From contig NZ_CYTW01000001.1 in assembly GCF_001458215.1 (NCBI RefSeq), positions 1,798,001-1,862,000 of the forward strand: a stretch of DNA of 64,000 nt, written 5' to 3'. This DNA comes from Shimia thalassica (GTDB taxonomy: Bacteria; Pseudomonadota; Alphaproteobacteria; Rhodobacterales; Rhodobacteraceae). Below are positions 1 to 8,831 of this stretch, one piece after another. The notes under the pieces were generated by a model, which worked only from the letters and a program-made list of their open reading frames with translations, did not search any database and was not told the origin of the DNA. Numbering within the stretch: position 1 is the stretch's first letter; every line of letters begins with the position of its first letter. The position numbers and the translations under genes are program-made.

Positions 1-168
1 ATCAATACGGTGTCGCAGGTGGAATTTTATGCATGGCAAATGACCCGCATGTCACGCGGTCAGGCACCACAGGACAAGATACGCAACAATGCGATCGGGT
101 ATTTCTTCTGGTATCTCAACCGGACCACAATGAAGGGGCTGCGTCGCAAGTTTGTGCGCCGTGGCTAG
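1..168 (+). CDS. C-terminal end of an unrecognised protein (partial)
   Basis: An open frame runs from the first base of the window to a TAG at 166-168 and gives the last 55 residues of a protein that begins outside the window. The visible part is basic and aromatic, with a YFFWYLN segment and a basic tail ending RRKFVRRG. I do not recognise the family. It converges on the MFS gene on the opposite strand, with 12 bases between the two stop codons. The reading frame is supported only by lack of stops and by its fit against the neighbouring gene. Confidence 0.55.
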   Translation: MNTVSQVEFYAWQMTRMSRGQAPQDKIRNNAIGYFFWYLNRTTMKGLRRKFVRRG

Positions 169-180
169 GTGGCTGGTGCC

Positions 181-1372
181 CTAGGGCTGTTGTTGGATAG
201 CGCGCGAGTTTCGCACGCGGCGCAAAACCAGATGGGCGATCCCACCGGCGCAATAAAGACCGAGAACCGTCATCAGCATGGCCGGTGGTCCGCCGTTCGC
301 CAGAACCACAAGCAAGATCGGAGTGCCGATCAGGTTGCCAAGGTTGCCCATCTGGGCAACGGCCCCGTTTGCCGTGGCGCGGGCTTCGTTTGTGAGGTTG
401 AGTTCTGGCACAGAGGCGAAACTCGCGCCCTGAATCAGACCCAGCGCCGAAAACAGGCCGATGCAAACAAACGGCAGTGAAAACCCTGCAAAAAAGAGCG
501 CAATGGCCACCGCTGACAAGGCAAAACCCAGAACCGTGACGGCAACCGCCGAAAACCGTGAAAGCAGTGCGGACACAAAAAAACAATGAGACAGCGATGC
601 TCACCAAGGGCAACAGGCCCGCAATTGTTGCGCGGCTTTCGGGCGGCAACAGTTCGGGCAGAAGCGTCAGCAGCGACACGAAGGTCAACGTGTAGAAAAA
701 CCACCCGACCGCAGGCGCGGCCACATTTGGCGAGCGATAGGCGTCGAGATGTTTCTTGAGGACAATAGCAAGGCTTATGCCTTCGGCAGGCAGGGAAAGG
801 GTTGGGCCAAACCGGTTCAGGCAAACCCAGATCACCAGCCCGGTGATGACCATGTAGACCCCGTGCCCCGTCAAAAGCGCGCCAAGGCCCTGATCCTCGA
901 CAAAGGACAGACCGAACCACGCCATCAACGCAAACGAGACGCCAAAGAACGTGCTCCACAACGTCATGCACAGGCCGCGATACCGGTCCGACGCAAGCTG
1001 TGCCATCAGGGTCGGGGCCGCGACCACGATCATCAGGTGGGAGATGCCCTCAAAGACGCGGCTGAACAGCATGACAGGCAGAGCGGGCAGGGTGGACTGC
1101 CACAAAGAGATAGCCCCACCAAGAAAAAGCGCGGTGACAACCGTGCGCCCCAGACCCGCTCTTGCAACAAGAACTCCTGCCGTCATGCCCAGCACCGCCC
1201 CTACGGAGCTGATTAGGGTCAACAACCAGCCGAGTTCTGTTCCCGTGTCGGGGTATTGCAGGTGAACATAGGAAAAAGGGACCGCAAATTTTGCAAATTG
1301 CGCAGAGGCCCCAAGGCCCGCCAGCCATAAAGCAAGAACAAGAGTAACGGTGCCAAAGGAAGTGCGCGACAT
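181..1372 (-). pseudogene. MFS transporter, frameshifted
   Basis: This is a 12-helix major facilitator superfamily transporter of about 396 residues, reading from 1372 down to a TAG at 181-183, but split over two frames. The first about 265 residues carry MFS features, including an N-terminal hydrophobic helix and a GxLxxxxG-like loop. After the sequence VSIAVSLFF the frame enters non-membrane sequence. The true C-terminal half (VSALLSRFSAVAVTV onward, with further hydrophobic helices) continues in the next frame from about position 576. The switch lies in a run of seven A at 577-583 (seven T on the coding strand); removing one base restores one continuous protein. The substrate cannot be deduced. 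The lesion is either a real mutation or a homopolymer sequencing error. Confidence 0.85.
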
Positions 1373-1625
1373 GGGTACGGGATAGAGGATTTGAAAGGCA
1401 CCTGCCAGAGGTCGCAGCGTAATGTCAGACAGATTTCACATCATCGATACATGGTTTGGCAAGTGGGAGTCTTTACGGCTAAGCCTCTAAATATATTGTA
1501 TAAATTGAATTTGTATCCGGTTTTCTCAAGGTTTTAGGGTGTCAATGCAAAAGGGTTTTCAAAAACGCCATTTTTTTGAAATTTGCCCTCTCGTCGAATG
1601 CGGGAAACTTGTTTAATCGATTGCC

Positions 1626-1991
1626 ATGTCCATGCTTTCGACATCATTTCTGAGGATTCTAACCTCGGTCGCAGTGATCTTTGCGATGGCGGCTTCCGGA
1701 TTTGCGCATTCCGGCGCACGTCCGGCTTTGAGCGCAGAGCTTGAGGCCTATGTTGCCGCGGGCGGGTCTCTTTCTGATATTTGTGGCCTTGGCGGAGAAC
1801 AGGGCGGCGGGCTTGGGCAGGAGTGTTATGCCTGTCAGCTGATCGGGGCCGCGCTTGTGCCACGCGTCTGCCATGGCGTTCCCTTGGTTCTGACAGATCA
1901 AACACGTGTTCTGTCCTTTGTCGCAAAGCGCCTTCATCAACGTCATCCGCTTGATCCTGCACGTCTGACACGCGCGCCTCCAAAAGCCTGA
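1626..1991 (+). CDS. small secreted cysteine-containing protein (DUF2946-like)
   Basis: This is a 121-residue protein with an N-terminal signal peptide (hydrophobic residues about 9-26, ending SGFAHSG). Two close cysteine sites follow in the mature part, DICG near residue 52 and ECYACQL near residue 67, and a further Cys-His lies near 82. This layout resembles the DUF2946 group of small periplasmic proteins that often precede PepSY or TonB-related metal uptake genes, and the next gene downstream is a PepSY membrane protein. The family name is my inference and is tentative. An alternative in-frame ATG lies two codons downstream (1632). No convincing ribosome binding site is visible for either. 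Confidence 0.6.
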   Translation: MSMLSTSFLRILTSVAVIFAMAASGFAHSGARPALSAELEAYVAAGGSLSDICGLGGEQGGGLGQECYACQLIGAALVPRVCHGVPLVLTDQTRVLSFVAKRLHQRHPLDPARLTRAPPKA

Positions 1992-2054
1992 TCTCACCCA
2001 TTTGAGTTCAATTTCCACCCGCAGTGTGCGGGCCAAAAGGCTTGGAGCCAACAT

Positions 2055-3443
2055 ATGACACAGACTGACACTCACGCGCAGCCGGAAGGCGGCGCCAACA
2101 AACTCTATTTCGCTGCGTGGCGCTGGCATTTTTATGCCGGGCTTTGCGTAATCCCATTTCTGACAATCCTTGCCATCACCGGCATGGCGATGTTGTGGAT
2201 CGCATGGATTGACGGGCGTGACGGCGAACGCACCGCGGTCATTCCGCAAGAGATCGCCTTGCCCGTATCCGCGCAGTCCCAAGCGGCGGTGGCCGCAATT
2301 CCCGACGGTACCCTAAAGCAGTATATCGCCCCGCGCACCGATGACGTGGCCGCGTTGTTCCGCGTCGACGCAGAAGGCGACGCCATCATGGTCGCCGTTG
2401 ATCCCTACACGGCCAAGGTCATCGAAACCTTTCCGCGTCGAAGCGGGTGGTATGATTTTGTCCACGGTATCCACAGTGATCTGATGCTCGGGGTGACAGG
2501 GGACAGGATGCTGGAAACCGCAGCGTCGCTGACGCTGGTGCTGATTGCGACCGGCCTTTACATGTGGTGGCCGAGACAGGCGGGCTGGCGCAAGGCGCTT
2601 GTGCCCGGCTTTGCCAAAGGGCGGGCCTTGTGGAAGTCGCTGCACGGGGTCGTCGGTATCTGGGTCTCTTTTTTTCTGGTGTTTTTCCTGATTTCGGGCC
2701 TTGCATGGGCCGGAATCTGGGGCGGCAAACTGGTGCAAGCCTGAAGCCAGTTTCCGGCCGAAAAATGGGACAATGTCCCGTTGTCGGATGAAACCCATGC
2801 CAGCATGAACCACAAACGCCGCGAGGTGCCTTGGGCGCTTGAACAAACCCCGCTGCCTGCCTCGGGAGGTGAGGCTGGTGCCGTTGGCGTGATCGGGGAC
2901 ATGGTCTCGATTGATGCGATTGATGCCCTTGCCCGCGAGATCGGGTTTGAGGCCCGTTACCAGTTGAACGTGCCCCAGTCCGAAACCGGTGTCTGGACCC
3001 TGAGCCGCGATTCCATGAGCACAGACAGCACCGATCCCCTGTCGGACCGCACCGTGCATGTGGATCAATTCTCGGGCAAGATCCTCGCGGATGTGCGCTA
3101 TGAAGACTATTCGCTCGCGGGCAAGGCGATGGCCGTGGGCATCGCGCTTCATATGGGCACGCTCGGGTTCTGGAGCGTCGTCGCGAATACGCTGGTGTGT
3201 CTCTCGGTGATTTTCCTGAGCGTCAGCGCGATTGTGTTGTGGTGGAAGCGGCGTCCTGCCAAGGCGGGGCGTTTGTCCGCACCTCCGATGCCCAAGGAAA
3301 TGCCCCTTTGGCAAGGGGCTGCTCTTGTGGGGCTTGGTGTCTCGATGGCCTTTCCAATGGCGGGGGTGGCCTTGCTCTGCGTTTTGGCGCTGGATGTTGT
3401 GATCCTGTCGAAACTGCCAAAGCTGCGTCATAGTCTGACGTGA
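2055..3443 (+). pseudogene. PepSY-associated membrane protein interrupted by an in-frame TGA
   Basis: This is a PepSY-domain inner membrane protein of the kind often linked to siderophore or iron uptake. It reads in one frame from ATG 2055 to TGA at 3441-3443 (about 462 codons) except for a TGA at 2742-2744 (codon 230). Upstream are the first transmembrane helix (WRWHFYAGLCVIPFLTIL), a PepSY region and helices near residues 155-175 and 200-220. Downstream the frame continues without loss into SQFPAEKWDNVPLSD, a second soluble PepSY part and two or more helices. In relatives as I recall them this stretch reads VQAWS, so a TGG to TGA change is the simplest explanation. A protein ending at codon 230 would lack the second half. 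An internal ATG at 2781 could start the rest, but has no clear ribosome binding site. Confidence 0.85.
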
Positions 3444-3590
3444 CCTCGCGTTCTGCGTCGCTTGGCAAAGGCGGCGCAGAACCTTTTCCAAAATAGCCAA
3501 TCTGGCTCCATTCGGCGTACAGGCGTGGCGCTAGATTTGGGTGAGAAAACGCCGTACCCCTTACTTATTGGCAAGGTCACGAGGCAAAAC

Positions 3591-3899
3591 ATGTGCAGCG
3601 CAACAGGCACCGCAATTCCCACTGTCATGATCCAGAACGAGCGTGTTCTCGTGACCGAGTGGCGCTTTAAGAAACGGGGCGACAATACCGGCTGGCATCG
3701 CCATGCCTATGACTATGTTGTTATTCCGCAATTTGACGGGGTTCTGGAAATCGATTTGGGCAATGGCGAGCGTATCACCGCACAAATGCAAAGCGGCGTG
3801 CCCTATTTTCGCGAAATCGGTGTTGAGCACGACGTCATCAACGCAAATGACTTTGAATGTGCCTTTGTCGAAGTCGAACTTCTCGAACCTCGTAAATAA
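3591..3899 (+). CDS. cupin-domain protein
   Basis: This is a 102-residue single-domain cupin. The metal-binding first cupin motif is visible as WHRHAYDYVV followed by an acidic residue in FDGVLEIDLG, and the second motif lies around GVEHDVIN. Such small cupins bind a metal and often modify or sense small molecules; the substrate is unknown. I chose ATG 3591 because GAGG lies seven bases upstream and the homologous fold begins just after it. A longer frame from 3462 exists, but its extra residues do not look like protein. It stands alone between the broken PepSY gene and the porin-like gene. Confidence 0.75.
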   Translation: MCSATGTAIPTVMIQNERVLVTEWRFKKRGDNTGWHRHAYDYVVIPQFDGVLEIDLGNGERITAQMQSGVPYFREIGVEHDVINANDFECAFVEVELLEPRK

Positions 3900-4063
3900 T
3901 ACGCTCTCATTTAAATACATGCGGGCAGACAGGCGCTCCATTGGGCAATGGATCTGATGCCGGTATTGGTGCACCCGCAGCTTGACCCAGAGGTTTTGGC
4001 CTGTGATCCTGTTATTGGCAATTTGGGCCGAAACGGAACATCGGTAAAAGGCAAGCAGGGTAA

Positions 4064-5245
4064 ATGGGCTGGACTGGGATCATACGGTTTGGATGTGCGG
4101 GGCTGATCGCGGCGTCGGCCGTATGTGCAGAACCGGACACGCCCGAACATGATCCTTTGCCGCAAAACGTCCGGTTTTATGGACACTTTACCCCATCGGT
4201 CTTGTCTGTTGATGATGGAGTGTCACACGAGCACGATCTGGTGGACAATTCGCATTCCGGTGGGCGCATCGGGGTCTGGTGGGACGATTTTCTGGGCTAC
4301 AACAACCTGCGCTTCAACGGAGAGCTCTCTCTCGGGCTGCGGTCTTCATCGGGGATCAGCCAGGGATATCAGCCAGACATCATTGATTTTGGCACACATA
4401 GTATTCGCAAACTGGAAGTGACCCTTCAAACCGACAGGTGGGGGTCCGTGTCCATCGGGCAGGGTGCGATGGGATCAGATGGTGTGACGGAATCCGATCT
4501 GTCGGGCACCTCTCTGGCGTCCCATGTCGGGATCGCGGATACGGCGGGCGGTTTTCTGTTTCGCACCGGATCAGGCACCATTTCGACCGTGCGCGTCAAG
4601 GATGCCTTTCCCACATTTGATGGCGGCCGAACACGGCGTATCCGCTATGACACGCCCGACCTGAACCTGTCGTATTTTGGAAAACTCAGGTTTGCGGCAT
4701 CAATCGGGGTTGAAGACATAAACCGCATTGAAACCCTGAACGAGTCCCTGACCGACGCCGGCGTTTTCTATCACAACATGCTTGGCAATTTCAGCATTGC
4801 CGGAAGCGCCGGCCTGTCTTTGGCCGAAACCAGCACCGGACGCGAGCCACAGGTCGCCGGATCGTTCAGCATTCTGCATATTCCAACGGGGCTGAACCTG
4901 ACCTCAGTAACGGGCAGCCGCAACAACGGTGGGGCCTATGGGTACACCAAGGTGGGCATCCGGCGCGACTGGTTCGGAATTGGCGAGACCCGCTTTTCGG
5001 TCGACCTCTATGAAGGATATGACACGTTTGGCAAGGGAACGCGGGCCCGTTCCGTGGGGGTCGGGATCGTGCAGGATCTGGAACGTCAGAACATCGAGGT
5101 GTTTCTGGGCTACCGCGAATACTCGGCCGACGGTGGTTCGGTTGTGAATTATCGCGACATGCAATCCGTCATGTTTGGAATGCGTTGGAAGTTTCGCAGA
5201 TTGGAAAATCGCAGAAGCGTTTTCGAAGGTTTGTGGCAAGGCTAA
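4064..5245 (+). CDS. porin-like outer membrane beta-barrel protein
   Basis: This is a 393-residue protein with a signal peptide (hydrophobic residues about 6-20, cleavage after AVCA) and then alternating amphipathic segments typical of an outer membrane beta barrel, for example VRFYGHFTPSV, LRFNGELSLGLR and FGKLRFAASIGV. It resembles the alphaproteobacterial general porin class. The last strand reads SVMFGMRWKF, where such porins normally stop at the terminal Phe. Here 16 further polar residues follow, so the barrel signal is not at the C-terminus. It stands alone, 128 bases before trigger factor. A porin role is likely; its specificity is unknown. Confidence 0.75.
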   Translation: MGWTGIIRFGCAGLIAASAVCAEPDTPEHDPLPQNVRFYGHFTPSVLSVDDGVSHEHDLVDNSHSGGRIGVWWDDFLGYNNLRFNGELSLGLRSSSGISQGYQPDIIDFGTHSIRKLEVTLQTDRWGSVSIGQGAMGSDGVTESDLSGTSLASHVGIADTAGGFLFRTGSGTISTVRVKDAFPTFDGGRTRRIRYDTPDLNLSYFGKLRFAASIGVEDINRIETLNESLTDAGVFYHNMLGNFSIAGSAGLSLAETSTGREPQVAGSFSILHIPTGLNLTSVTGSRNNGGAYGYTKVGIRRDWFGIGETRFSVDLYEGYDTFGKGTRARSVGVGIVQDLERQNIEVFLGYREYSADGGSVVNYRDMQSVMFGMRWKFRRLENRRSVFEGLWQG

Positions 5246-5373
5246 CGGAAACAATCCGCCAGTTGCCGAAAACTCGTGCAATGCCTCTTGCGCAGGCCGC
5301 TTGGGACCAATAGAAGGGCAAAAATTTTCGCCCGCGCGCGACCATGCGCGCCCTTAACCTATGGGGAACCGAC

Positions 5374-6708
5374 ATGCAGGTCACCGAGACTCTGAACGAA
5401 GGTCTGAAGCGCGCTTACGCGATCACCGTAACCGCAGACGAGCTTGACGCTAAAGTCAACGATAAGCTGGTTGAAGCTCAGCCCGAAATCGAAATGAAGG
5501 GCTTTCGCAAGGGCAAAGTCCCTATGGCGCTTCTGAAGAAGCAATTCGGCGAGCAGCTGCTGGGTGAATCGATGCAGGAAGTCATCGACGGTGCCATGAA
5601 CAAGCACTTCGAAGACTCGGGCGATCGTCCTGCGATGCAGCCAAAAGTCGAAATGAAAAACGGCGAAGAGTGGAAGCCAGGCAGCGACGTAGAAGTCGAA
5701 ATGGCCTACGAAGCTCTGCCCGTCATTCCAGAAGTTGACATGTCGGGTATCTCTTTGGAGAAACTGGTTGTCAAAGCTGACGACGCAGCCGTTGAAGACG
5801 CGCTGAACAATCTGGCCGAAACTGCACAAGATTTCAAATCGCGCAAAGCTGGCGTAAAAGCCAAAGACGGCGATCAGGTTGTCATGGACTTCGTGGGCAA
5901 AATCGACGGCGAAGCCTTTGAAGGCGGTTCCGGCGAAGATTTCCCACTGGTTCTGGGTTCTAACCAGTTCATCCCCGGTTTCGAAGAGCAGCTGGTTGGC
6001 GTAAAAGCCGAAGAGGAAAAAGACGTAACTGTTTCTTTCCCTGAAGATTACCAAGCGGATCACCTTGCCGGTAAAGAAGCTGTTTTCTCTTGCACCATCA
6101 AAGACGTGAAAAAGCCCGTTGCCGCGAAAATCGACGACGAGCTGGCCCAGAAATTTGGCGCAGAAGACCTCGAAGGTCTGAAAGGTCAGATCTCCGAGCG
6201 TCTCGAAGCAGAATACGCTGGTGCGGCCCGTGCCGTCATGAAGCGCGCTTTGCTTGACCAACTGGACGAGCTGGTCTCCTTCGATCTGCCACCTTCGCTG
6301 GTAGAAGCAGAAGCCGGTCAAATCGCTCACCAGCTGTGGCACGAAGAGAACCCAGAGGTTCAGGATCACAACCACCCGGAAATCGAAGCGACCGACGAGC
6401 ACAACGCTCTGGCCGAGCGCCGCGTACGTCTGGGCCTGTTGTTGGCCGAGCTGGGTCAAAAAGCAGAAGTCGAAGTGACCGACGCTGAAATGACACAAGC
6501 GATCATGAACCAGGCACGTCAGTACCCTGGTCAAGAGCGTCAGTTCTTTGAATTCATCCAGCAGAACCAGCAAATGCAACAACAGCTGCGTGCGCCTTTG
6601 TTCGAAGACAAGGTTGTAGACCACGTGTTCGATCAGGCCACGATTTCTGAAAAAGAAGTCAGCAAAGACGATCTGGAAAAAGCTGTTGAGGCGCTTGAGG
6701 ACGAATAA
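5374..6708 (+). CDS. tig: trigger factor, ribosome-associated chaperone
   Basis: Trigger factor (444 residues) binds nascent chains at the ribosome exit tunnel and assists folding. The ribosome-docking signature GFRKGK is at residues 43-48. An FKBP-type prolyl isomerase domain follows (about 165-250, with [14 protein letters not shown] and [11 protein letters not shown]), then a long helical C-terminal substrate cradle. ATG 5374 is chosen because the family begins MQVTET and GGGGAACC lies just upstream; an upstream ATG at 5344 would add ten unrelated residues. The gene is monocistronic and ends in a strong terminator. Its glutamine- and methionine-rich tail (about residues 390-415) is usual for alphaproteobacteria. 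Confidence 0.98.
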   Translation: MQVTETLNEGLKRAYAITVTADELDAKVNDKLVEAQPEIEMKGFRKGKVPMALLKKQFGEQLLGESMQEVIDGAMNKHFEDSGDRPAMQPKVEMKNGEEWKPGSDVEVEMAYEALPVIPEVDMSGISLEKLVVKADDAAVEDALNNLAETAQDFKSRKAGVKAKDGDQVVMDFVGKIDGEAFEGGSGEDFPLVLGSNQFIPGFEEQLVGVKAEEEKDVTVSFPEDYQADHLAGKEAVFSCTIKDVKKPVAAKIDDELAQKFGAEDLEGLKGQISERLEAEYAGAARAVMKRALLDQLDELVSFDLPPSLVEAEAGQIAHQLWHEENPEVQDHNHPEIEATDEHNALAERRVRLGLLLAELGQKAEVEVTDAEMTQAIMNQARQYPGQERQFFEFIQQNQQMQQQLRAPLFEDKVVDHVFDQATISEKEVSKDDLEKAVEALEDE

Positions 6709-6738
6709 GTCCACACCGCTTTATGCTTGAAAAATCGG

Positions 6739-6772
6739 GACCCGGTGCAGATTTTGCACCGGGTCTTTTTTA
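6739..6772 (+). terminator. Rho-independent terminator of tig
   Basis: An 11-bp perfect stem (GACCCGGTGCA at 6739-6749 pairing with 6755-6765) has a 5-base loop and is followed directly by TTTTTT. It lies 30 bases after the tig stop codon. Confidence 0.9.
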
Positions 6773-6990
6773 TTGCACGTGATTTATTGGCGACAGGTGT
6801 GATGTGCATTGGGACAGTGAAATTTCCTCCATCCATATGAAAAGTAACATTTATATTGGAATTGGGTTCGGGTTTGCATTTCGAAAAAACAGGAAAGCTG
6901 ATCGTCGGCCTGCGACATTCACGCGCAGCGTGTGAGATGTCTGTTATCGTCCCGGCACTTTGTAATGGGTAATGCAACGGGGAAGACAAA

Positions 6991-7680
6991 ATGAAAAACA
7001 AACTTATGGCCGAATTTTTCGGCACATTCTGGCTGGTGTTTGGCGGCTGCGGAAGTGCCGTTCTGGCCGCGGGTGTCGCGGATGTGGGTATTGGCTGGCT
7101 GGGTGTCAGTCTGGCTTTTGGTTTGACGGTTTTGACCATGGCATTTGCCGTGGGTCACATTTCCGGAGGCCACTTTAATCCGGCGGTTTCTCTGGGCCTG
7201 ATGGTCGCGGGCAAATTCGACAGCAAAGAGTTGTTGCCCTATTGGGTGGCTCAGGTCATCGGCGCCATTGCCGCGGCGGTGGTGTTGTACACTATCGTGT
7301 CCGGTGCGCCGGGTTTTGAAGGGGTAGGCGGCTTTGCCTCGAACGGATATGGCGAGGCGTCACCGCAAGGGTATTCCATGATGTCCGCGCTGATCATCGA
7401 AGTAGTCCTGACGGCCTTTTTCCTGATCATCATTCTGGGGGCCACTTCTGCGGGCGCACCAGCGGGTTTTGGACCCATCGCGATTGGTCTGGGTTTGACG
7501 CTGATCCATTTGATTTCGATCCCCGTCACCAACACGTCGGTTAACCCTGCGCGCTCAACCGGCGTTGCACTGTTCGCGGATGGTCCGGCGTTGTCACAGC
7601 TTTGGCTGTTCTGGGTTGCTCCATTGGTGGGGGCTGCTCTGGGTGGATTGATCTGGAAAGCGATGAGCACAGACGACTAA
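6991..7680 (+). CDS. aqpZ: aquaporin Z
   Basis: This is a 229-residue MIP-family channel for water in the inner membrane. Both pore motifs are present: HFNPAVSLG (NPA at 63-65) in the first half and SVNPARST (185-188) in the second. The selectivity filter residues His173 and Arg188 match water-specific AqpZ rather than glycerol facilitators. Six hydrophobic helices are visible. GGGGAAG lies about seven bases before the ATG. The gene is monocistronic between two terminators. The 217 bases between the tig terminator and this start hold no gene I can support and presumably carry the promoter. Confidence 0.96.
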   Translation: MKNKLMAEFFGTFWLVFGGCGSAVLAAGVADVGIGWLGVSLAFGLTVLTMAFAVGHISGGHFNPAVSLGLMVAGKFDSKELLPYWVAQVIGAIAAAVVLYTIVSGAPGFEGVGGFASNGYGEASPQGYSMMSALIIEVVLTAFFLIIILGATSAGAPAGFGPIAIGLGLTLIHLISIPVTNTSVNPARSTGVALFADGPALSQLWLFWVAPLVGAALGGLIWKAMSTDD

Positions 7681-7698
7681 ACCAGTCATGTTTTTTGG

Positions 7699-7733
7699 AA
7701 TGGGCCGCTGCGGCGTTCAGCGGCCCATTTTCT
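7699..7733 (+). terminator. Rho-independent terminator of aqpZ
   Basis: A 12-bp perfect stem (AATGGGCCGCTG at 7699-7710 with 7718-7729) has a 7-base loop and is followed by TTCTTT. It lies 18 bases after the aqpZ stop. Confidence 0.88.
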
Positions 7734-7813
7734 TTGGGACGCTACGAAACAATTCGCGAAGCGGAAACGCGATGCTAGGCTTTGCTGACACATACGAGCG
7801 AAGGAAACGCACC

Positions 7814-8233
7814 ATGCCGCATCTGTCATTTGGGAAAGAAGATTTCGAGGCCTTCAAAGCGAATGACCGCGAGGGGCCCATCCATATGCTCAATCTTGTC
7901 AACCTTTTGCCAAAGGCGAAATATGAAGATGGCACCGAGGTGGACGGCGCCGAGGCCTATGCCACATACGGGCGTGAAACAGCGCCTATTTTTCAACGTG
8001 TTGGCGGCAAAATCGTTTGGCGTGGAAAGGTCGAGCAGATGTTGATCGGCCCATCCGATGACGAACAATGGGATGTGTGTTTTATTGCCGAATACCCGTC
8101 GCCTGCAGCCTTTATCGCGATGATAAGCGATCCCGAATATCGCAGGGCAATGGTTCACCGACAGGTGTCTGTCGCGGATTCCCGGTTGATCAGAATGGCC
8201 CCGACCGAGACACGCGAGACCTTTGCCGACTGA
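7814..8233 (+). CDS. DUF1330 family protein
   Basis: This is a 139-residue soluble protein of the DUF1330 group, small ferredoxin-fold (dimeric alpha-beta barrel) proteins of unknown function. Family-typical stretches are PIHMLNLVNLLPKA near the N-terminus, EAYATYGRETAPIF in the middle and EYPSPAAFIAMISDPEYRRA near the end. ATG 7814 is preceded by AAGGAAACG, and the conserved sequence starts right after it; a frame reaching back to 7688 has no family similarity. Its stop codon abuts the stop codon of the convergent transglycosylase gene, with no base between them. Confidence 0.85.
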   Translation: MPHLSFGKEDFEAFKANDREGPIHMLNLVNLLPKAKYEDGTEVDGAEAYATYGRETAPIFQRVGGKIVWRGKVEQMLIGPSDDEQWDVCFIAEYPSPAAFIAMISDPEYRRAMVHRQVSVADSRLIRMAPTETRETFAD

Positions 8234-8725
8234 TCAGGATTTCAGACCGGTCTCTTCCAGCAATCCCAGTCTTTTGGCTTCGTAATAGTAGCCTTTGGCG
8301 TACCACCCGATGGCTTCGTCGATATCACCACCTGACACCAGCCACGCGCCGCGCAGGTATTTTCCGGCATAGATCAGGTTGGTTTCCGCATCGAGAAGCC
8401 CGTCGGGCGAGCCTTTGTAGCCCATTGAGCGCGCAGTGGCCGGCAGGATTTGTAGCATCCCATAGTAGGGGCGGTTCACGGCCCACGGGCGGTGCGTGCT
8501 CTCGCGGATCGCCAGCTTGTGAAGCAATTCTGTCGGCAGCTCGTAATGGGCGGCGTATTTGTTAATCAACGCCCGTAATTCAGGTGTTTCATTGGGGTAT
8601 AGCGGTGGGTTGAATTCGGACCGCTCAAGCTTTTCCGGACGGCTGGAACGACGCCCGCCACCGCACGCAGACACAAACGCAACCGCGCCGAATACCAAAA
8701 AATTGCGTCTCGAAAACACAGACAT
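8234..8725 (-). CDS. lytic transglycosylase (SLT domain) lipoprotein
   Basis: This is a 163-residue peptidoglycan-cleaving enzyme. The N-terminus is a lipoprotein signal with a basic start (SRRNF), a hydrophobic core and the lipobox VSAC. The rest is a Slt-type lysozyme fold with the catalytic glutamate in AIRESTHRPWA, then YYGMLQILPATARSMGY and NLIYAGKYLRG, which are standard SLT motifs. It is short for the class and has only the catalytic domain. ATG 8725 begins the signal peptide; a GTG four codons upstream is also possible. It would act in the periplasm, anchored to a membrane. Confidence 0.9.
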   Translation of the reverse strand: MSVFSRRNFLVFGAVAFVSACGGGRRSSRPEKLERSEFNPPLYPNETPELRALINKYAAHYELPTELLHKLAIRESTHRPWAVNRPYYGMLQILPATARSMGYKGSPDGLLDAETNLIYAGKYLRGAWLVSGGDIDEAIGWYAKGYYYEAKRLGLLEETGLKS

Positions 8726-8831
8726 TCCAAACCTCACTAAGCGGATGTTCCGGGCTGCGACAGGCGCGAGCCGGAACCGAAAGACCGGCGCAATCAGTAG
8801 GACTGCGCCAGCTGTATTTATGAAAACAGGG

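Noticed and set aside
2313-3500. 395-codon minus-strand frame opposite the PepSY gene
   Set aside because: The PepSY protein features are clear on the plus strand on both sides of the TGA; the antisense product is Arg/His/Pro-rich with no domain.
3957-4103. 49-codon frame starting MPVLVHPQLDPEVLA before the porin-like gene
   Set aside because: It overlaps the porin start in another frame, has no clear ribosome binding site and no recognisable family; not enough to call a gene.
5359-6714. 451-codon open frame antisense to trigger factor
   Set aside because: It mirrors tig in the opposite strand, has aromatic-rich low-complexity sequence that reflects the Glu/Lys codons of tig, and shows no family features.
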